Notes: generated by a model from the letters alone, not told the origin. A stretch of DNA of 64,000 bases from Albugo candida (GCA_905220665.1 CAJNAR010000145.1:1154498-1218497), one strand, 5' to 3'; positions 19,106 to 31,723 are shown, counted from the stretch's first letter. A program made the numbers and translations.

Positions 19106-21912
19106 TCACTCCATACCACGCAGTTTTGAATACCAGTTCGGTGGGTTGCCGGGAAGAGGATTCGATACAATTTGTTTTCTTGTCGGGTCAACTTTAAGGT
19201 TATTTGACTGACGTGCAGGTGATACAGGCGCATTCTTCTGTCGCTTATCAACATTTCCGCCAAGAGTATGGCAATTGTAGTCACTAGTTTTGTCTAGAGT
19301 ACGCCGTAATGTTGAAAGAGAGAACTTTAACCCATTCAATTCATCTCGCTGTGAAAGAACTCGAGATAACGTTTGCTGGGTATGCTGGGAACTTTCCTGT
19401 AGCTTCTGAAACATTTTGGACTTTTCTTCCAGTTGGAGCTTTGACTGTAGCAGCTCTGCTTCTCGATCACGCAATTTATTTACCTAACGAATACATTACA
19501 ATCGAGAAACTGAGATGAATAGAGGAAGAATAATATACTAGATAGCTTTGGGGCTGGCTGAATTCGTCCAGTTGATTACGAAGTAAATTGTTCATCCTAG
19601 AGCTTTCAAGAAGTTGTGCTTGTAAACTTTTCAGCTTTTGTTCGTTGCGGGAAATCTCATCCTGGTATTTGGTCACTTTACGAGCAAGTATTTTCAGCTG
19701 TTGAAGCCAGGTATATAATATAATGAAAAAAGGGACACGTGTGCGCGATAATTTACCTGGCGCTCCATGCCGTCAGAGCACGGTGTTTTGAGAGACGAAT
19801 CACAATCGATGTCCAAGCAATCTGACTCGAATTGATGACGATCTTCATCATACTTCCGTAATACTTGACGAAGCTTGTCGGATTTCTACAAGATTCAGTA
19901 TAGCACTTAGATAGATGATAAAAGGATGGAGTTGAGAACACACTGTACCGCTTTTTCGTTCAGAGTTGTTTCAAGCGATATTATTTTTGCATTTGAGGTG
20001 TTTTCGAGCCTGAGAAATTCCTCTTGATGAATTTGTAACTATGAAACTTCAGTCTTCAACAATTATACATAAATGTTGCATTCATGGCACCTTTTGATTC
20101 AGCAAATCGATTTGTATCAAAGCTTTGCGTAACTCTGCACATTGTTCTTCATATTTGGTTTGCAGCTCAGCATGCTTCAGCAATAATGAGAAAAGAAACC
20201 AAATATAACAGTGATTCTCTTACCTCATACTGTCGCATTTTCAGCTCAACCTCCAGAGATGATATAGTCTTGCTGTATAAATGCTCTCGTTTTGTCAATT
20301 CTTGTGTCTACACAAAGCGGCTTGGGTCCGTCTACAAACGCTTCATCACTATGATACGCATCTAACCTTTTTGTCCAGTTTTGAATCAAGATTTGTGATT
20401 TTGATTTCTGCTTTACGGAGTTGCTCCAAAAGAGTTTTTGTATGTGCTTCTCTTGTCTCTACTTCGTCACGACCATTACTGTTGTGTCGTATCGTCTGGA
20501 ACTCTTTTTGTAAGAGCATCATGCAGGTTTTATCCGTGGAATCAAGCTTATGTTCAATCGTTGTGCGAATCTCTTCGTGGAATTTTGTCATTTGCACCAT
20601 CAGTTCATTCTTACTTGCTTCAACTTCCTTGATTCGATTCTTGAGAACGCTCTCTGAGTTCAGCCATCTAGTTTTACTCGTTTCGTGCTCCAATATGGTC
20701 TTTTCAAGGAAACGTTTATCTTCTTGCAAAAGATCTACCATTTGCTTCAAATTATCTTTGTCTAAAAACAGCTTTTCCACCTCTTGCTTCGCGCTTCGCA
20801 ATTCTTTCTCCAGAGAGACTTTGACCTGTTGTAAAGCATCATAATCGACGTGACTTTCTTCGACGGCTGGTTGACCTTGTAAACACGCGCATTTGTTGTG
20901 TTTTGACACGTGCAATTCGCCACATAGTTTCTTAACATTTTCTTCCAGTAAGTCCTTTGCTGATTGTACTGTAACCAGCTCATGTTCCAGCGATCTTTGG
21001 ATTGCCTCCGTTTCCTTTCTATACAATAAATTTGTTTTTTCCAACTCTGAGTTTTCTCGTTGACAATCTTCACAGCTATTGCGTAAGAATGCAATCTCGT
21101 CGAGTTGTTGCTTCGACTTCTTTACATGTTTAGTAATTTCACTGTGTAGTTGCAATTGAACAAATTCTTTCAGTGTGAGTGTTTCTTTCTTTTGCCGAAG
21201 AAGCTACAGAAGGATGATGTCTTATAGGTTGGTGACCATGCAAATTGCTTAATCAAACCTGAGCTGCTAGCGCGTCTGATATTTTCAAGTCTGTAAAGTG
21301 TGAAAATTCCATATTCAATTGATTCTTTATTCTTTGATTCTCATCAATGAGCTTTTCGTGTTTGGATCGAACTTCTTCCAAAGACTCCTGTGATGTAAGA
21401 AGCACATTTGAGCCATGCAGCAGCCATCGAGACTAGTTCCTCAGTACCGTCAGTATTTGAATCGTCTTAGCGAGTTGCATCCTTTCTTCGTTACATTTCA
21501 TTTCGCTTCGTTCGTAATTTAGTTGACAGGATTCTAATCGCTTCACAATCTTTTGAACTTGTACTTGATAAAAGCGTCTCAATATATTTTCCGACTCGGC
21601 ATGGGATCGCTTCTTATCACATTCTGGTATGCTCCACACATCATCATGCTGATGTGTTTTATACTGTTGGAATGAAAGTGGTAGCGATAAATCACTGCTT
21701 TCGCTCGCTGATGGAGGTGTGGAGTCGGACGATGGTCGTTCAAATTCTTTCTCTTCTTGCGTCGGTAGATGAGAAATGCGATCATACTCATTGCCTTTGT
21801 ACGCATTCAATGTGACGGATTCTTGGCGAGACAGACCTAGTTGCAACATAAGCCGGTGGAAATGAGTATCTGATTGCTGACATCGTTCGGATCGAAATGA
21901 TCGCGAAGGCAT
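19106..21912 (-). CDS. Centrosomal/ciliary coiled-coil protein, PIBF1/CEP90-like
   Basis: Nine exons: 21912-21448, 21387-21259, 21203-20367, 20307-20224, 20174-20091, 20038-19949, 19885-19757, 19697-19539, 19483-19106. Introns are 49-63 nt with GT..AG, and nearly all are in phase 0. The product is 784 residues, close to human PIBF1/CEP90 (about 757). After a disordered N-terminus (about 1-100) it is almost entirely heptad-rich (e.g. LEKELRSAKQEVEKLFLD, SLETTLNEKA, KLRDREAELLQSKLQLEE), with a short basic tail ending NPPNWYSKLRGME that recalls the EAPEWSKKQK end of CEP90. CEP90 is a centriolar-satellite and distal-appendage protein needed to build cilia. Coiled coils resemble one another, so the identification rests on length, layout and tail; an unrelated basal-body protein is possible. 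Confidence 0.6.
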
Positions 21913-23156
21913 GATCGAGTATTACACCAATCACAGCGCGATGGTCAATCTGGATTATAAAAACGCTTTCAATTTTGGGATTACAGCAAATGCACACTCT
22001 ACTCTCGTCCAAAAACCAAGTCATGGGTTCTGAATTTGGCAGTATTGAACATTTTATTGATGCGATGATGCTACTATACTATGAAAGGTGCGCCAAGAGA
22101 CATAATACGATAGCTGTAAAGCGCTTTTACTTGCTTCCTAGGTTGAAGTACAATAATGATGATATCAACATGATCGCGAACTTCTATCACTGAGTTGAGT
22201 ACGCTACAAACGATCATCGCGAATGAGACTACCATCTTGTGCACATTTAGATAAGGGCGTAGGTTATTTAAGGACGCCTGCATTCGCGTTGCTGACTTCG
22301 GAATACTGGTACATGTGGCAATCAATCGGTCGTTTTTGTTATCGGCGTCCCCTCTTGGAGAGATGGTGCCCGAATCATCATGATTATCAAGATAGTACTG
22401 GTAGTCTGATTCAATAAATCTCGGAACAAATCGCCGCATATCAGTCTGCACTTCGACATTCCGGCATGGTTTTCGAACAGAGTGTTAATTATTCACTAAA
22501 AGAAAGCTACAAATGGTGTCAAGCTTAGAACTCATTTGAGCGCAGAATTAGATGCGGAGTACTTGACATTGAGTTGAAAAAAAAATCGTTCTAAGTGTAT
22601 CGTAAGCCTGTGCACGCACGGCTCGACCTATTTCAACTTCCAAAACCTGATTTTTTCTGTGAGTACACACAATAAAGCGTGCGAGATGGGTGCTGCATAT
22701 ACATAACGCAATGATGCAGGTTCTCATCTGTTAAAAATGAGCGAGTTCCTGCGAAAATTACTCGCTTCTGTTGCAATTGTGGCCTATCCTTGACTTCGAC
22801 AACCATATGAGAAAAGAGGCTTTGTGTGCTATGACCCCTATTGTAGTTGAGATGAATCTTTATGCATGACATGACAACAGGGTACAAAATACGAGAATCG
22901 AAGGAGCTCCATGACTGAAGCCTTACTAATTAATCATGGTTTGAACAGTATGTATAAAGGATCGCCCGAGTCTACGCGCTCTTTGTCGCCATCGCTCATA
23001 AAGTTGTATACAACTAGACGGTGATTATGACGCTTGATTATCCGAACTGTATTCGAATGATCGAAAGCATGCAGCTTATTAATGGAATTGGCTGGTCACC
23101 GGAATTGAATTTACTTCGACATATATACATGCATGATCTTTATTGCAAAAATATTA
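21913..23156. other. Region with two doubtful minus-strand ORFs
   Basis: Two possible genes. (a) 22439-22074 (-), from ATG: MRRFVPRFIESDYQYYLDNH.., about 121 residues with a hydrophobic stretch (MVVSFAMIVCSVLNSVI); no family recognised. (b) About 22911-22633 (-): a stretch containing SLFSHMVVEVKDRPQLQQKR followed by VIFAGTR and LTDENLHHC reads like a ubiquitin-like domain (VKxxLExRxxLxxxxQRLIxAGxxLxDxxxL), possibly beginning MELLRFSYF after removing a very short intron. I could not join (a) and (b) into one frame: all frames before (a) are closed. One or both may be real or decayed. Confidence 0.3.
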
Positions 23157-26100
23157 TCAAAAAATCACTCCGTTGTATGCGATTCTCGCCTGTGCGTTCT
23201 GGTTGTTAAGCGCGAAACGAGATGCGGACAAAGACTGCTCACTATTGTGAAAGCTGGATGATTGTGTTGGATACAGTAAAGTGGGAAGTTCATTGCTAAC
23301 TTGGGTTTGGTAGTACCCTAGCTCGTAGCTTGATTGAATTGGATGGTGAGTTTCATGTTCAAAATTGTGGTGAGCGTCATAAGGATACGGTTGATTCGAG
23401 TGATAGTCAAACGTAAATGTATCTTGCGCGTCCTTTTGCAACACATTTTGTGATTCACTCTGACAATGTGGCAGTGCTACGTAGGGACAAAAGCATGATG
23501 CCGAGGAGGCAGTCAAGTCTTTATAATATCTTTGGTAATGAGCATTTTGAGATTGATAATGATTGATCATATGTAAGCCAATTTGTGCGTTTTGACCATG
23601 TCTCGCAAGATTGCCATGCTGTTCAATATGAGTGCTGAAAGATTCTGGTTTTCCACGATTCGGTCCGTGACTCACAAAAACAAGAGGACGATATGATTCG
23701 TGCTTGTCAAGAAGGCTTGAGTTCTGGAAACGTGCAATCATTGCTTTTTTTCCTTGTAGTCTGGCGTATGAAATCGCACAAACTTTTTCGCTGTTAAAGT
23801 TTGACCACTTTTGCTGGTTGAATTCCTGGTGAAAAGAAATAATCGCACTCGGTTCCATAAAGTTCAAAAATGCGTAGCCCATATTACATTTGTTTTTGAA
23901 ATCAATCGGCAGATAAAAAAAGTCGTATCGTCCATGGTGATGACGATTGATTTCGTTCAACAGCATTTGCTGCGTGTATTTGTTGGGAATATTTCGGATC
24001 ATCAACGTCGTACGGCAGTCCACACCTGAAATGACGTTTTCAATTAATAAGCAGAATTCGTTCACTCCATTTGACGCGTTTCGATTCTGTAAATTTCCAA
24101 GAACCTGCACGTTTGTATATGCAGCTGAAGTGCTTTTGTTTACCGATCGCGGATCTACGTGGCATAGGGAGCTATGCATGCTAGAATATGCTACATGGCT
24201 CGGATATGACAGAAGATCATAGCCATTTTCATGCCTCCGGTAGTCGGCACCATGACAAGCACTTGTCGGCTGAGCTTGGTTTATTGATTCTATGAAGGGA
24301 CAAATTTTGCTTTTAGCCTCAATTAAAGTATGTTGTGGTCTCTGTGCAGGCTCGAATTTGCCTTCATGTGCTGGAAGCTTGTCTCCTCGACGAGGTGATG
24401 ACCTCGACGCTTGATTTGTTGGACAAGTTTGTGGTGCTGTAGTGCCCTTGCAGTTGGTTGTTTCATTAGTTTGAGTTGCAGTCACCAGTAGGTCGGCTGA
24501 TGGAGCCTGCAAATCAGCCACCGTAGGTAAGATTTCTGCGTTTTTCATGGGTACCGGAGCTGTGTCAACTTCATCCTGACAGTTTAATGAGGAATTACGA
24601 AGCTTCTTTAAATGAGCAGAGAAAGCAATGATCTTGTTCTCATCAAATAATGGAGAAGCCGTCCGTGTTGCTACGATTGATCCAGTTGGATGCAATGAGA
24701 GATTTAAGTTTCGTACTGCGTTTTGAACATCTCGAGCATCATTGTATTCAACTATGTAGCTATTGCACAACGTTGTTTCTGGTTGAGAGAATATCCTGGT
24801 AACCTCTCCGAATTGAGAACACACTCTACCTACTTCATGTAATGAGTGTGAAAGTGATTTCGCTTTTGACAGCTGAACCAAAACCGTAGCACTATTCCTT
24901 TCATCGATAACCTCGTAAGGTCGACTGAAATGTACTTTAGTCTTTTTGAACGCATCGCGTATGGCTGATGTCGGTTGTTTGCTCGGTGGCATCCGTGAGG
25001 GCATGCTTCCCAGATTATCCCACATCTTTGCCGCTCTAATAGCGGTTTTGATTTCATAGAATGTACAAAAGATCAGTCCCTGGTCACTAAATTCAGTTCG
25101 TAATCTTGCTACATCTCCAAAGCACTACAATGTGAAGCTTGAGTTTAGAGTTTGAAAAGAGAAAAGGATGTCAACGCACGTTCAGACTATTGACCAAATA
25201 CTCCAGTATCGCTGTTGCAAAAAAACCGTCTTGCGCCTCGAGCATTATGTGGTGGGATGCGATCTTGCTGGCCAGCGAATGAGCCAGGTCGAGAATATTT
25301 GTCGAGTCCTCTGAGCTGGCATTTGCCGTGTTCCATATCGACGGTTTCAAATAATCTTTTATGGTACAATATTTGTTGTCGGGATTTGTATTTTGTGAAG
25401 GTAACGTTGGAGAAGCATTGATTCTATCTGAATAAGGCGGGGGAAGAATATTGCCCAAGTCACAGGATTCCTACACCCAGACCAAATATTGGAAAAGGCA
25501 CAAAAAATCCGGCAACATAACAGTACGTACATCATCTATCCCTGGTGTTGAAGCGATGGGAGGTAGAGAAAAGGAAGATGACAGGGGAGTAATCAGTTTT
25601 TCTGCGTCAGTAAGCTGCTCTGTAAACTGAGAAGTATCTGATTTTGTAACTGTTGGGATCCTAGCGTTCCCATCAAGAACGGAACAGTGCTGCCAGGAAA
25701 GATCAAACTGATCGCATGAGCTTTTGAACGGTTTCTGTGAGATCGAATGATTCCAATTGTTTATTTCACTCAAGAAGCTTGTACCAGTCTTTTGATCGTG
25801 AACGTCCTTCTCGAATGATACCTTGGGTATTGCCTCAACTTTCCAACTAGGAATTCGAGATGTCAAAAGCGTCGAATCTCTTCTCACACCTCGATTGACA
25901 CTAGTTTGAGTAATCTGATCTGATACAGCAAAGTTGGCTACTCGTGAAGCAAGCTTGCTGTCGCAGCAGTAATCCTCCATCTGATTCGTATAGCCCTGAA
26001 ACTCTTCTTCCGCAACAAACCGATGCATATCTTGATTGGAATCAGTAGGGATCGACCCCGTCAGATCAATGCGAGCTTCGGTAATTCTAGTACGTCGAAT

Positions 26101-26361
26101 AAAATCGACATGATAGCTTTTTGCTGCAAATGCTTTATCGCTGCTGGCTACACTCTCAAACTTCCAGAGTTGGGGATTTTCTTTTGCGCAACTGTTTACG
26201 CCACTTTCGCTGAAGAGATTTTCCGAACTGGCATTGTTTTCCTGTAGTCTTGTCACCCGAGTGTGTTTCGCTGTAGTTGCAAACGGAGTACAGACGGAAC
26301 TATCCACTTTTTTATTATCTTTACCAGCACAATCGTGAAATGTAAATTGACCTTCTGCCAT
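23157..26361 (-). CDS. Mei2-like RNA-binding protein
   Basis: Three exons, 26361-25531, 25470-25180 and 25124-23157, with introns of 60 and 55 nt, give about 1029 residues. The N-terminal about 370 residues are low-complexity. RRM1 spans the last intron (CFGDVARLRTEF, LIFCTFYEIKTAIRAA). RRM2 is near 450-540 (VLVQLSKA, CSQFGEVTRI, IVEYNDARDVQNAVRNLN). The C-terminal Mei2 RRM near 735-860 is the diagnostic part: RTTLMIRNIPNKYTQQMLL, YDFFYLPIDFKNKCNMGYAF and CAISYARLQGK. Mei2 in fission yeast and AML proteins in plants bind RNA to switch on meiosis and development; a role in oomycete sexual or asexual development is inferred. The tail is rich in Tyr, His, Gln and Ser. Confidence 0.92.
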
Positions 26362-26938
26362 CGTGCACGAGTAGATTCAATTCAATCTATAAGAAACTTT
26401 ACGTTGAGATTGCAGAAAATAATTATGAAGAACGGTCGTTCTTCAATCGCCAAGTCGAGTGGAATAAAACATAATGAATTGCAAAGATCTCAGTGCGGTG
26501 AACCGACGCAACAGGTGTCAATAGCCGCCGCATAAAAATGGTCCTCGTTAATTGGTTGCATACCATAGATACAGAAAATTTCTCTTTTGTCAAGTGACGA
26601 GGTTGTACCTGGCTAAAACTCTTTTGAGGTGACGATATGGCGTTTAAAAATCTTTCGTGCGGCTGGTCAAATGCCACTACAGTTTTACAAGAGTCAAATC
26701 CTACGGTTTTGGCCACTGAGATAGAGTCAAGGTGTAACGTCGTCATACGAGTCGACAGATACTGTAACACGATCGTACAAAACTGACACGAACGGCCCAT
26801 TTTCATACACGAACGCGCGTTCGGCATCAGCCTCGACTCACAAAGTCCACTGTATGTATCATATGTATCATACAGCTTTAGAATGACCATTCAAGCACGT
26901 TTTTGTGGCTATGATCCACGCTATACGACCCAACATAA
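26362..26938. other. Intergenic with one unassigned minus-strand ORF
   Basis: An ORF runs from about 26890 to 26423 (-), with an internal ATG at about 26800 (MKMGRSCQFCTIVL..). It contains a possible donor (CAG|GTACAA near 26610) but the downstream part does not resolve into a known protein. It may be a small gene or the leader of the Mei2-like gene. I see no known domain. Confidence 0.3.
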
Positions 26939-26961
26939 AGCATAATATCATGTGAAATGTG

Positions 26962-28941
26962 TTACTCTCTATTGTTGTCATATCGAAATGTGCAGACCAC
27001 CCACGACTTATGATGATCTTCGTCATCGAGCTGGAAAACGCTGGATACTAGTGGCATGGAGTTTTTAATAGCCTTATCTAGTTTTTTCAGAGAGCTCGTT
27101 TGATCTTGATCGCTTATCACAAACTGAGACTCGGTAGTAAGTGGTAAAATATATGAAAACCCCTCGTTGCGCAACAAATCCCACAGCGTAATTGGTGATG
27201 CAACTCTGATTTGGTCAATACATTGATCCTGCTGTTTGCTGTGAACCACTTTGGTCTGCAACAACCATGGGCCGAACGTATACTCCTGATCAAGAGAAAC
27301 TGTTGTGCCAATCCTAGCATGAGCTTCTGATCTAGGTGGGAAGAAACGATCTCGGAAAATGATGAGACAGCATTCTTCCGTAAGAAAAGAGCGATTCTTT
27401 TTTTTAAGAGTGATCCAAGATCCTTTGCCTTTATGCTCACGTACTTTGATCATCAGTTCTCGAATTGGTTTTTCTCGGATCATGTGGTCTCCCATCTTAA
27501 AATGGCAAATCTGCCGTAGTATTTCTTTCCAAATAAAATAGGGTTGATTTGCTAGAAGCGTGCAGCTAAACCATACAGCAACACTGCTGGAATGCACACT
27601 GGACATGATAGGTCTCATTATGTTTTCCTGAATGAGTTCGCTGCACTGAGTGGACTCTGTCCCAAGATTCGAGATATTCTGCAGAAAACCATCGCCATAC
27701 ATATCTTTTAGAAGAGGCATGAGCTGATTACGTAGCTTCCCTCTTGTACTCCATGCTGGGGTCGTATCCTTGAAATACGGGATACCATAGCGATGAGCAA
27801 AGTCAAAGATTGCAGACTTGTCAAATTGTAGCATTGGTCGCCAGATGACAACTCCGTTTGCGGCACTCGTCTCGCTCATTCCGTTCAGGTTCAAAAGACT
27901 TGAACCTTTCATCATGTTAGAAATGATATTTTCCTGCACATCTCCGCGATGGTGACCAAAACAAATGCCAGGTATACCATGTTTTTTAAGAATATCTCGA
28001 TAGGTTGAATAGCGTATGTCGCGAGCAACTTTTTCATATTCATCCCGTTTTGTTTCTCCTCGTGTCACTTCATCGATTGTTCGCGCATAAAATTGGATAT
28101 CCAGTCGATCGCACCACTCCTTCACGTATGTATGTTCTGCTGCACTCTCTGGGCGATTTGCATAATCAATGTGGATCGCAACTATACCATAATACTGAGA
28201 TGACAGCCTCACTTTATGCAGTAAATAGGCAAGCACCATAGAATCAACACCACCAGATAGCGAAATAGCCACGTGAGTGTCGTTCAGAGCATTTTTGTTC
28301 ACCAAGAAGGTCTTGATGGATTTGAAAAGTTCGGTCTCGTGCACACCACTTTCGTCTTTTTGGACAAGATGCCGTTCGAGGATATTATAAACCGCTGTAT
28401 CTGATGACTCAGTACCTTTCAGATGTAAAAGACGTTGCTGCGTGGTTCGCGAAAACTTGTCGAGTAATTCTCTCTCTGCATGCCCAAATACTTTTCGGTC
28501 TTCCACTTCCTTTAATAACGCTGTTAGACCTTCTGTGCAAGGTGAATGCCGAAGGGGCATCATTGCAAATACATAATGGGGTATCGCCATGTTTACATGC
28601 CACTTCTTCTCAATCAAATGTTTTACAAGTGTAATACTAATTTTATCATTTCTGGCAACAAGGTCGTCTCGATCACTTCTGTTCCGATAGATATGACGCG
28701 AAAATTGATCCAGCACGATAATAAGAGCAAGGAGAGAAGGACGCGTGCTTTGCCACTCTACAAGTTGTCCACCTTGTGCTTGTTCTAACAAACCGAAAAA
28801 TTGCCGCGTGACCTCCCCATCGACTTGCTTTTGAGTATGAGATTTATGTGGTGGAAACCATTTCATCTTGTAGTTCTCATTTTGGTCACCATCGAACCAG
28901 AAGGATAATACCTGCTCTACCTGAATGCAGTCGATCATCAT
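26962..28941 (-). CDS. DUF924 - tRNA(Ile)-lysidine synthetase (TilS) fusion protein
   Basis: Single exon of 659 residues from the first ATG (28941). Residues about 5-195 are a DUF924 domain, a helical TPR-like family: VLSFWFDGDQ, KMKWFPPHK, IIVLDQFSRHIYRN, HYVFAMMPLRHS. Residues about 215-450 are an ATP-PPase of the TilS/MesJ type: AISLSGGVDSMVLAYLL (PP-loop near residue 230), VAIHIDYANR, YEKVARDIRYS, ICFGHHRGDVQENII and the WSTRGKLRNQLMPLL segment that in TilS contacts tRNA. The last about 200 residues are divergent. TilS converts the C34 of tRNA-Ile(CAU) to lysidine and in eukaryotes serves organelles. No clear mitochondrial presequence precedes DUF924. Divergent from the gene at 28991. Confidence 0.85.
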   Translation of the reverse strand: MMIDCIQVEQVLSFWFDGDQNENYKMKWFPPHKSHTQKQVDGEVTRQFFGLLEQAQGGQLVEWQSTRPSLLALIIVLDQFSRHIYRNRSDRDDLVARNDKISITLVKHLIEKKWHVNMAIPHYVFAMMPLRHSPCTEGLTALLKEVEDRKVFGHAERELLDKFSRTTQQRLLHLKGTESSDTAVYNILERHLVQKDESGVHETELFKSIKTFLVNKNALNDTHVAISLSGGVDSMVLAYLLHKVRLSSQYYGIVAIHIDYANRPESAAEHTYVKEWCDRLDIQFYARTIDEVTRGETKRDEYEKVARDIRYSTYRDILKKHGIPGICFGHHRGDVQENIISNMMKGSSLLNLNGMSETSAANGVVIWRPMLQFDKSAIFDFAHRYGIPYFKDTTPAWSTRGKLRNQLMPLLKDMYGDGFLQNISNLGTESTQCSELIQENIMRPIMSSVHSSSVAVWFSCTLLANQPYFIWKEILRQICHFKMGDHMIREKPIRELMIKVREHKGKGSWITLKKKNRSFLTEECCLIIFRDRFFPPRSEAHARIGTTVSLDQEYTFGPWLLQTKVVHSKQQDQCIDQIRVASPITLWDLLRNEGFSYILPLTTESQFVISDQDQTSSLKKLDKAIKNSMPLVSSVFQLDDEDHHKSWVVCTFRYDNNRE

Positions 28942-28990
28942 AATTCTCAAATTTGATTGGCGTACATACAGTTCTCGCGACTGAGACTAA
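28942..28990. promoter_or_regulatory. Probable bidirectional promoter/5' UTR
   Basis: Only 49 bases separate the inferred start codons of the TilS fusion (minus) and the next gene (plus), so promoter elements must lie here or overlap the 5' parts of the genes. No specific motif is recognised; inferred from gene layout alone. Confidence 0.4.
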
Positions 28991-30975
28991 ATGCAAGCTG
29001 AGGATTGCATAATCCAAAAAGAATGGCTACAAAAGCTGCTGCATAACATGCGGAGTTCTCCTAGAGGATACTTGGACACATTGAGGTCACAAAAGGTGAG
29101 TGACACATCTTAAGATATCTTGTTATTTTGATCCCCTCGTGTAGAATCTCGCATACTTGACAGCTTGGATAACAAAGATCGAATTGATTGAAAGAGACGA
29201 GGCTATTCTATCGGACATAGTTGACATTTGTAGGTGATCAGTAGTCTGTCAGCCCCGGTAATGTGACATCGGGGTCAAACGCAGTACTTTTGACTATAGA
29301 GTATCACGACACCGCGGAATTTACCGAAGAAGAGTGCATACTAGTCAGAAGCGCTCGACAGTGGGCAGTCGATACAATTGTGTACATACAAAATCAAACA
29401 ATTCTGGATAAACCATTCTCGAAAGACCTTGCAGAGGCAGAAGCAGATTTGTGTCGCTTTACATGCGACTGGCGAGGAGAGGACATACTTGTGCTGAAAA
29501 AACGTTTGATCAGAGAAAAGTTAAGAAAAACACTTGATACGAAGCATTTCATGCTTGATCAGACGAGTCAAGGCCACGTCACTGATATGTCAAAATATAT
29601 AGCAGAGTTGTGTGACAGTTCTGACTTCATCGAATTCATGGAAATTTTGCTCATTCACAACCGGATCTTTCGTCTCGATGACATGTGTGTCAAGAGATTG
29701 GAAAATGTACTACCCGGCCAAGTCGGACCTTCGTTGGAAGTATACAAACCAGTCGAACAACTGAGTTTGCACGCTCGAATACGTTACTGGTCCAATCACC
29801 CGGCCAGCTGGGTGCAGCAAGTGAGCTTCGTTGCTTGAAGGCTCTCAAGAAGAAAACTAATGTCATGTCGGTCAGTTAGATTATTGGTTGATTGAGAGTC
29901 ACAAGCGCCTGTTTGTTGACGCAGCACATATTTGTTTCCCGGTATCATCATTTGAGGCACATTCAGCAGCCAAAGTGACAATCAAAAATGCACCTGAGAG
30001 CGCGCACTTATTTACCATCTTGTGGCTTCATATCACAAAATACTGGAAGCATTATATTGCAAGTGCACGCACACGTGATCTTTTAGAAATAGTGCAGACA
30101 CAAATATGTGATATGTCTGCTCGACCCAGGGAGTTGTTTCGTCTCCAAGCACTACGATCTGAGAAGGAAACCCGAATGCTCTCCCAAGATAAATTACTGA
30201 ATCTCTTGTCATCGGTATACAGCGAACTGGAAGGCGCAATGCATAGCCAACAAGTAGGTAAGTACGCCGATACGGGAGTATTTTGGATCGAGATCGCTCT
30301 GGATTCTTCCATTTTACATGCTTGTTTAAAAATGGTCCTTGCCAACGAATGCACCTTGAAAGCTTGTATTGAGTCTAATAAGTGCAACTTTAAAAGTCCT
30401 CAAAGAGTTCACAATGCAGCAACGACGATCATTAGCTTCTTTTATGCATCAAACTGGTGTAATGACGTATTTATCATGAGCCCATTTACACATTCGTCAG
30501 ATCTCTTGCGAGAATTTATACCGACGATGATTGATTGTACACGATTGCAGAAAGCCAGAGAGTTCTTGTCTGATATCGAAAGAGCATCACCAAGAACAAA
30601 GCTGGTCATACTACGACTTGGATGGATGTGGACGCTCGAAGAGATTTCGAGGACTGAAAGTATCACTACTACGGCGGTGACGAATATGCTTCAACGGATA
30701 AAAATGATCTTTTGCGGTTTGACAGCTCAGTAAGTTAAGTTTTTTGTATCTGTCCGATTAAGTGATCGGTCTGAGTCGATTTGAATAGATTCAGAGCAGA
30801 AGTCTTGACAGTATTCCTCCTCGATCTACGAATCGAGCTACAAAATTCCGGTAATGGATCACTTCGAATTTCTTACGACCAAATCTCGTCCTGGCTTCTT
30901 ACCCTGGTCAGAGAAGCAGACCAAAGCAAGGAAGAGGAAATGATGCAGACACTCCTCTACTTCAAAAGTTTTTGA
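28991..30975 (+). CDS. Large helical protein, not recognised
   Basis: Exons inferred: 28991-29095 (MQAEDCIIQKEW..), 29145 to about 29216-29233, about 29253 or 29317 to 29820, 29876-30729 and 30789-30975. Introns 29096-29144, 29821-29875 and 30730-30788 (49, 55 and 59 nt) are clear; the join near 29217-29317 is ambiguous because the obvious GTGATC donor gives a 19-nt intron, while a GTTGAC donor with a later AG gives about 100 nt. The product is about 580 residues, mostly alpha-helical and soluble, with leucine-rich helices (LFTILWLHITKYWKHYI, LLNLLSSVYSELEGAM) and aromatic segments (LHARIRYWSNHPASWVQQ). No catalytic motif, zinc site or membrane helix is seen. It may be a scaffold or tethering-complex subunit, but I cannot name a family. 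Confidence 0.65.
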
Positions 30976-30992
30976 ATGACATGTAGCTGTAA

Positions 30993-31723
<731 letters not shown>

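Noticed and set aside
20281..20844. Long plus-strand ORF (187 codons) opposite the CEP90-like gene
   Set aside because: Leu/Ser/Cys-rich shadow of the coiled-coil exon on the other strand; the minus-strand exon has consistent splice sites and heptads.
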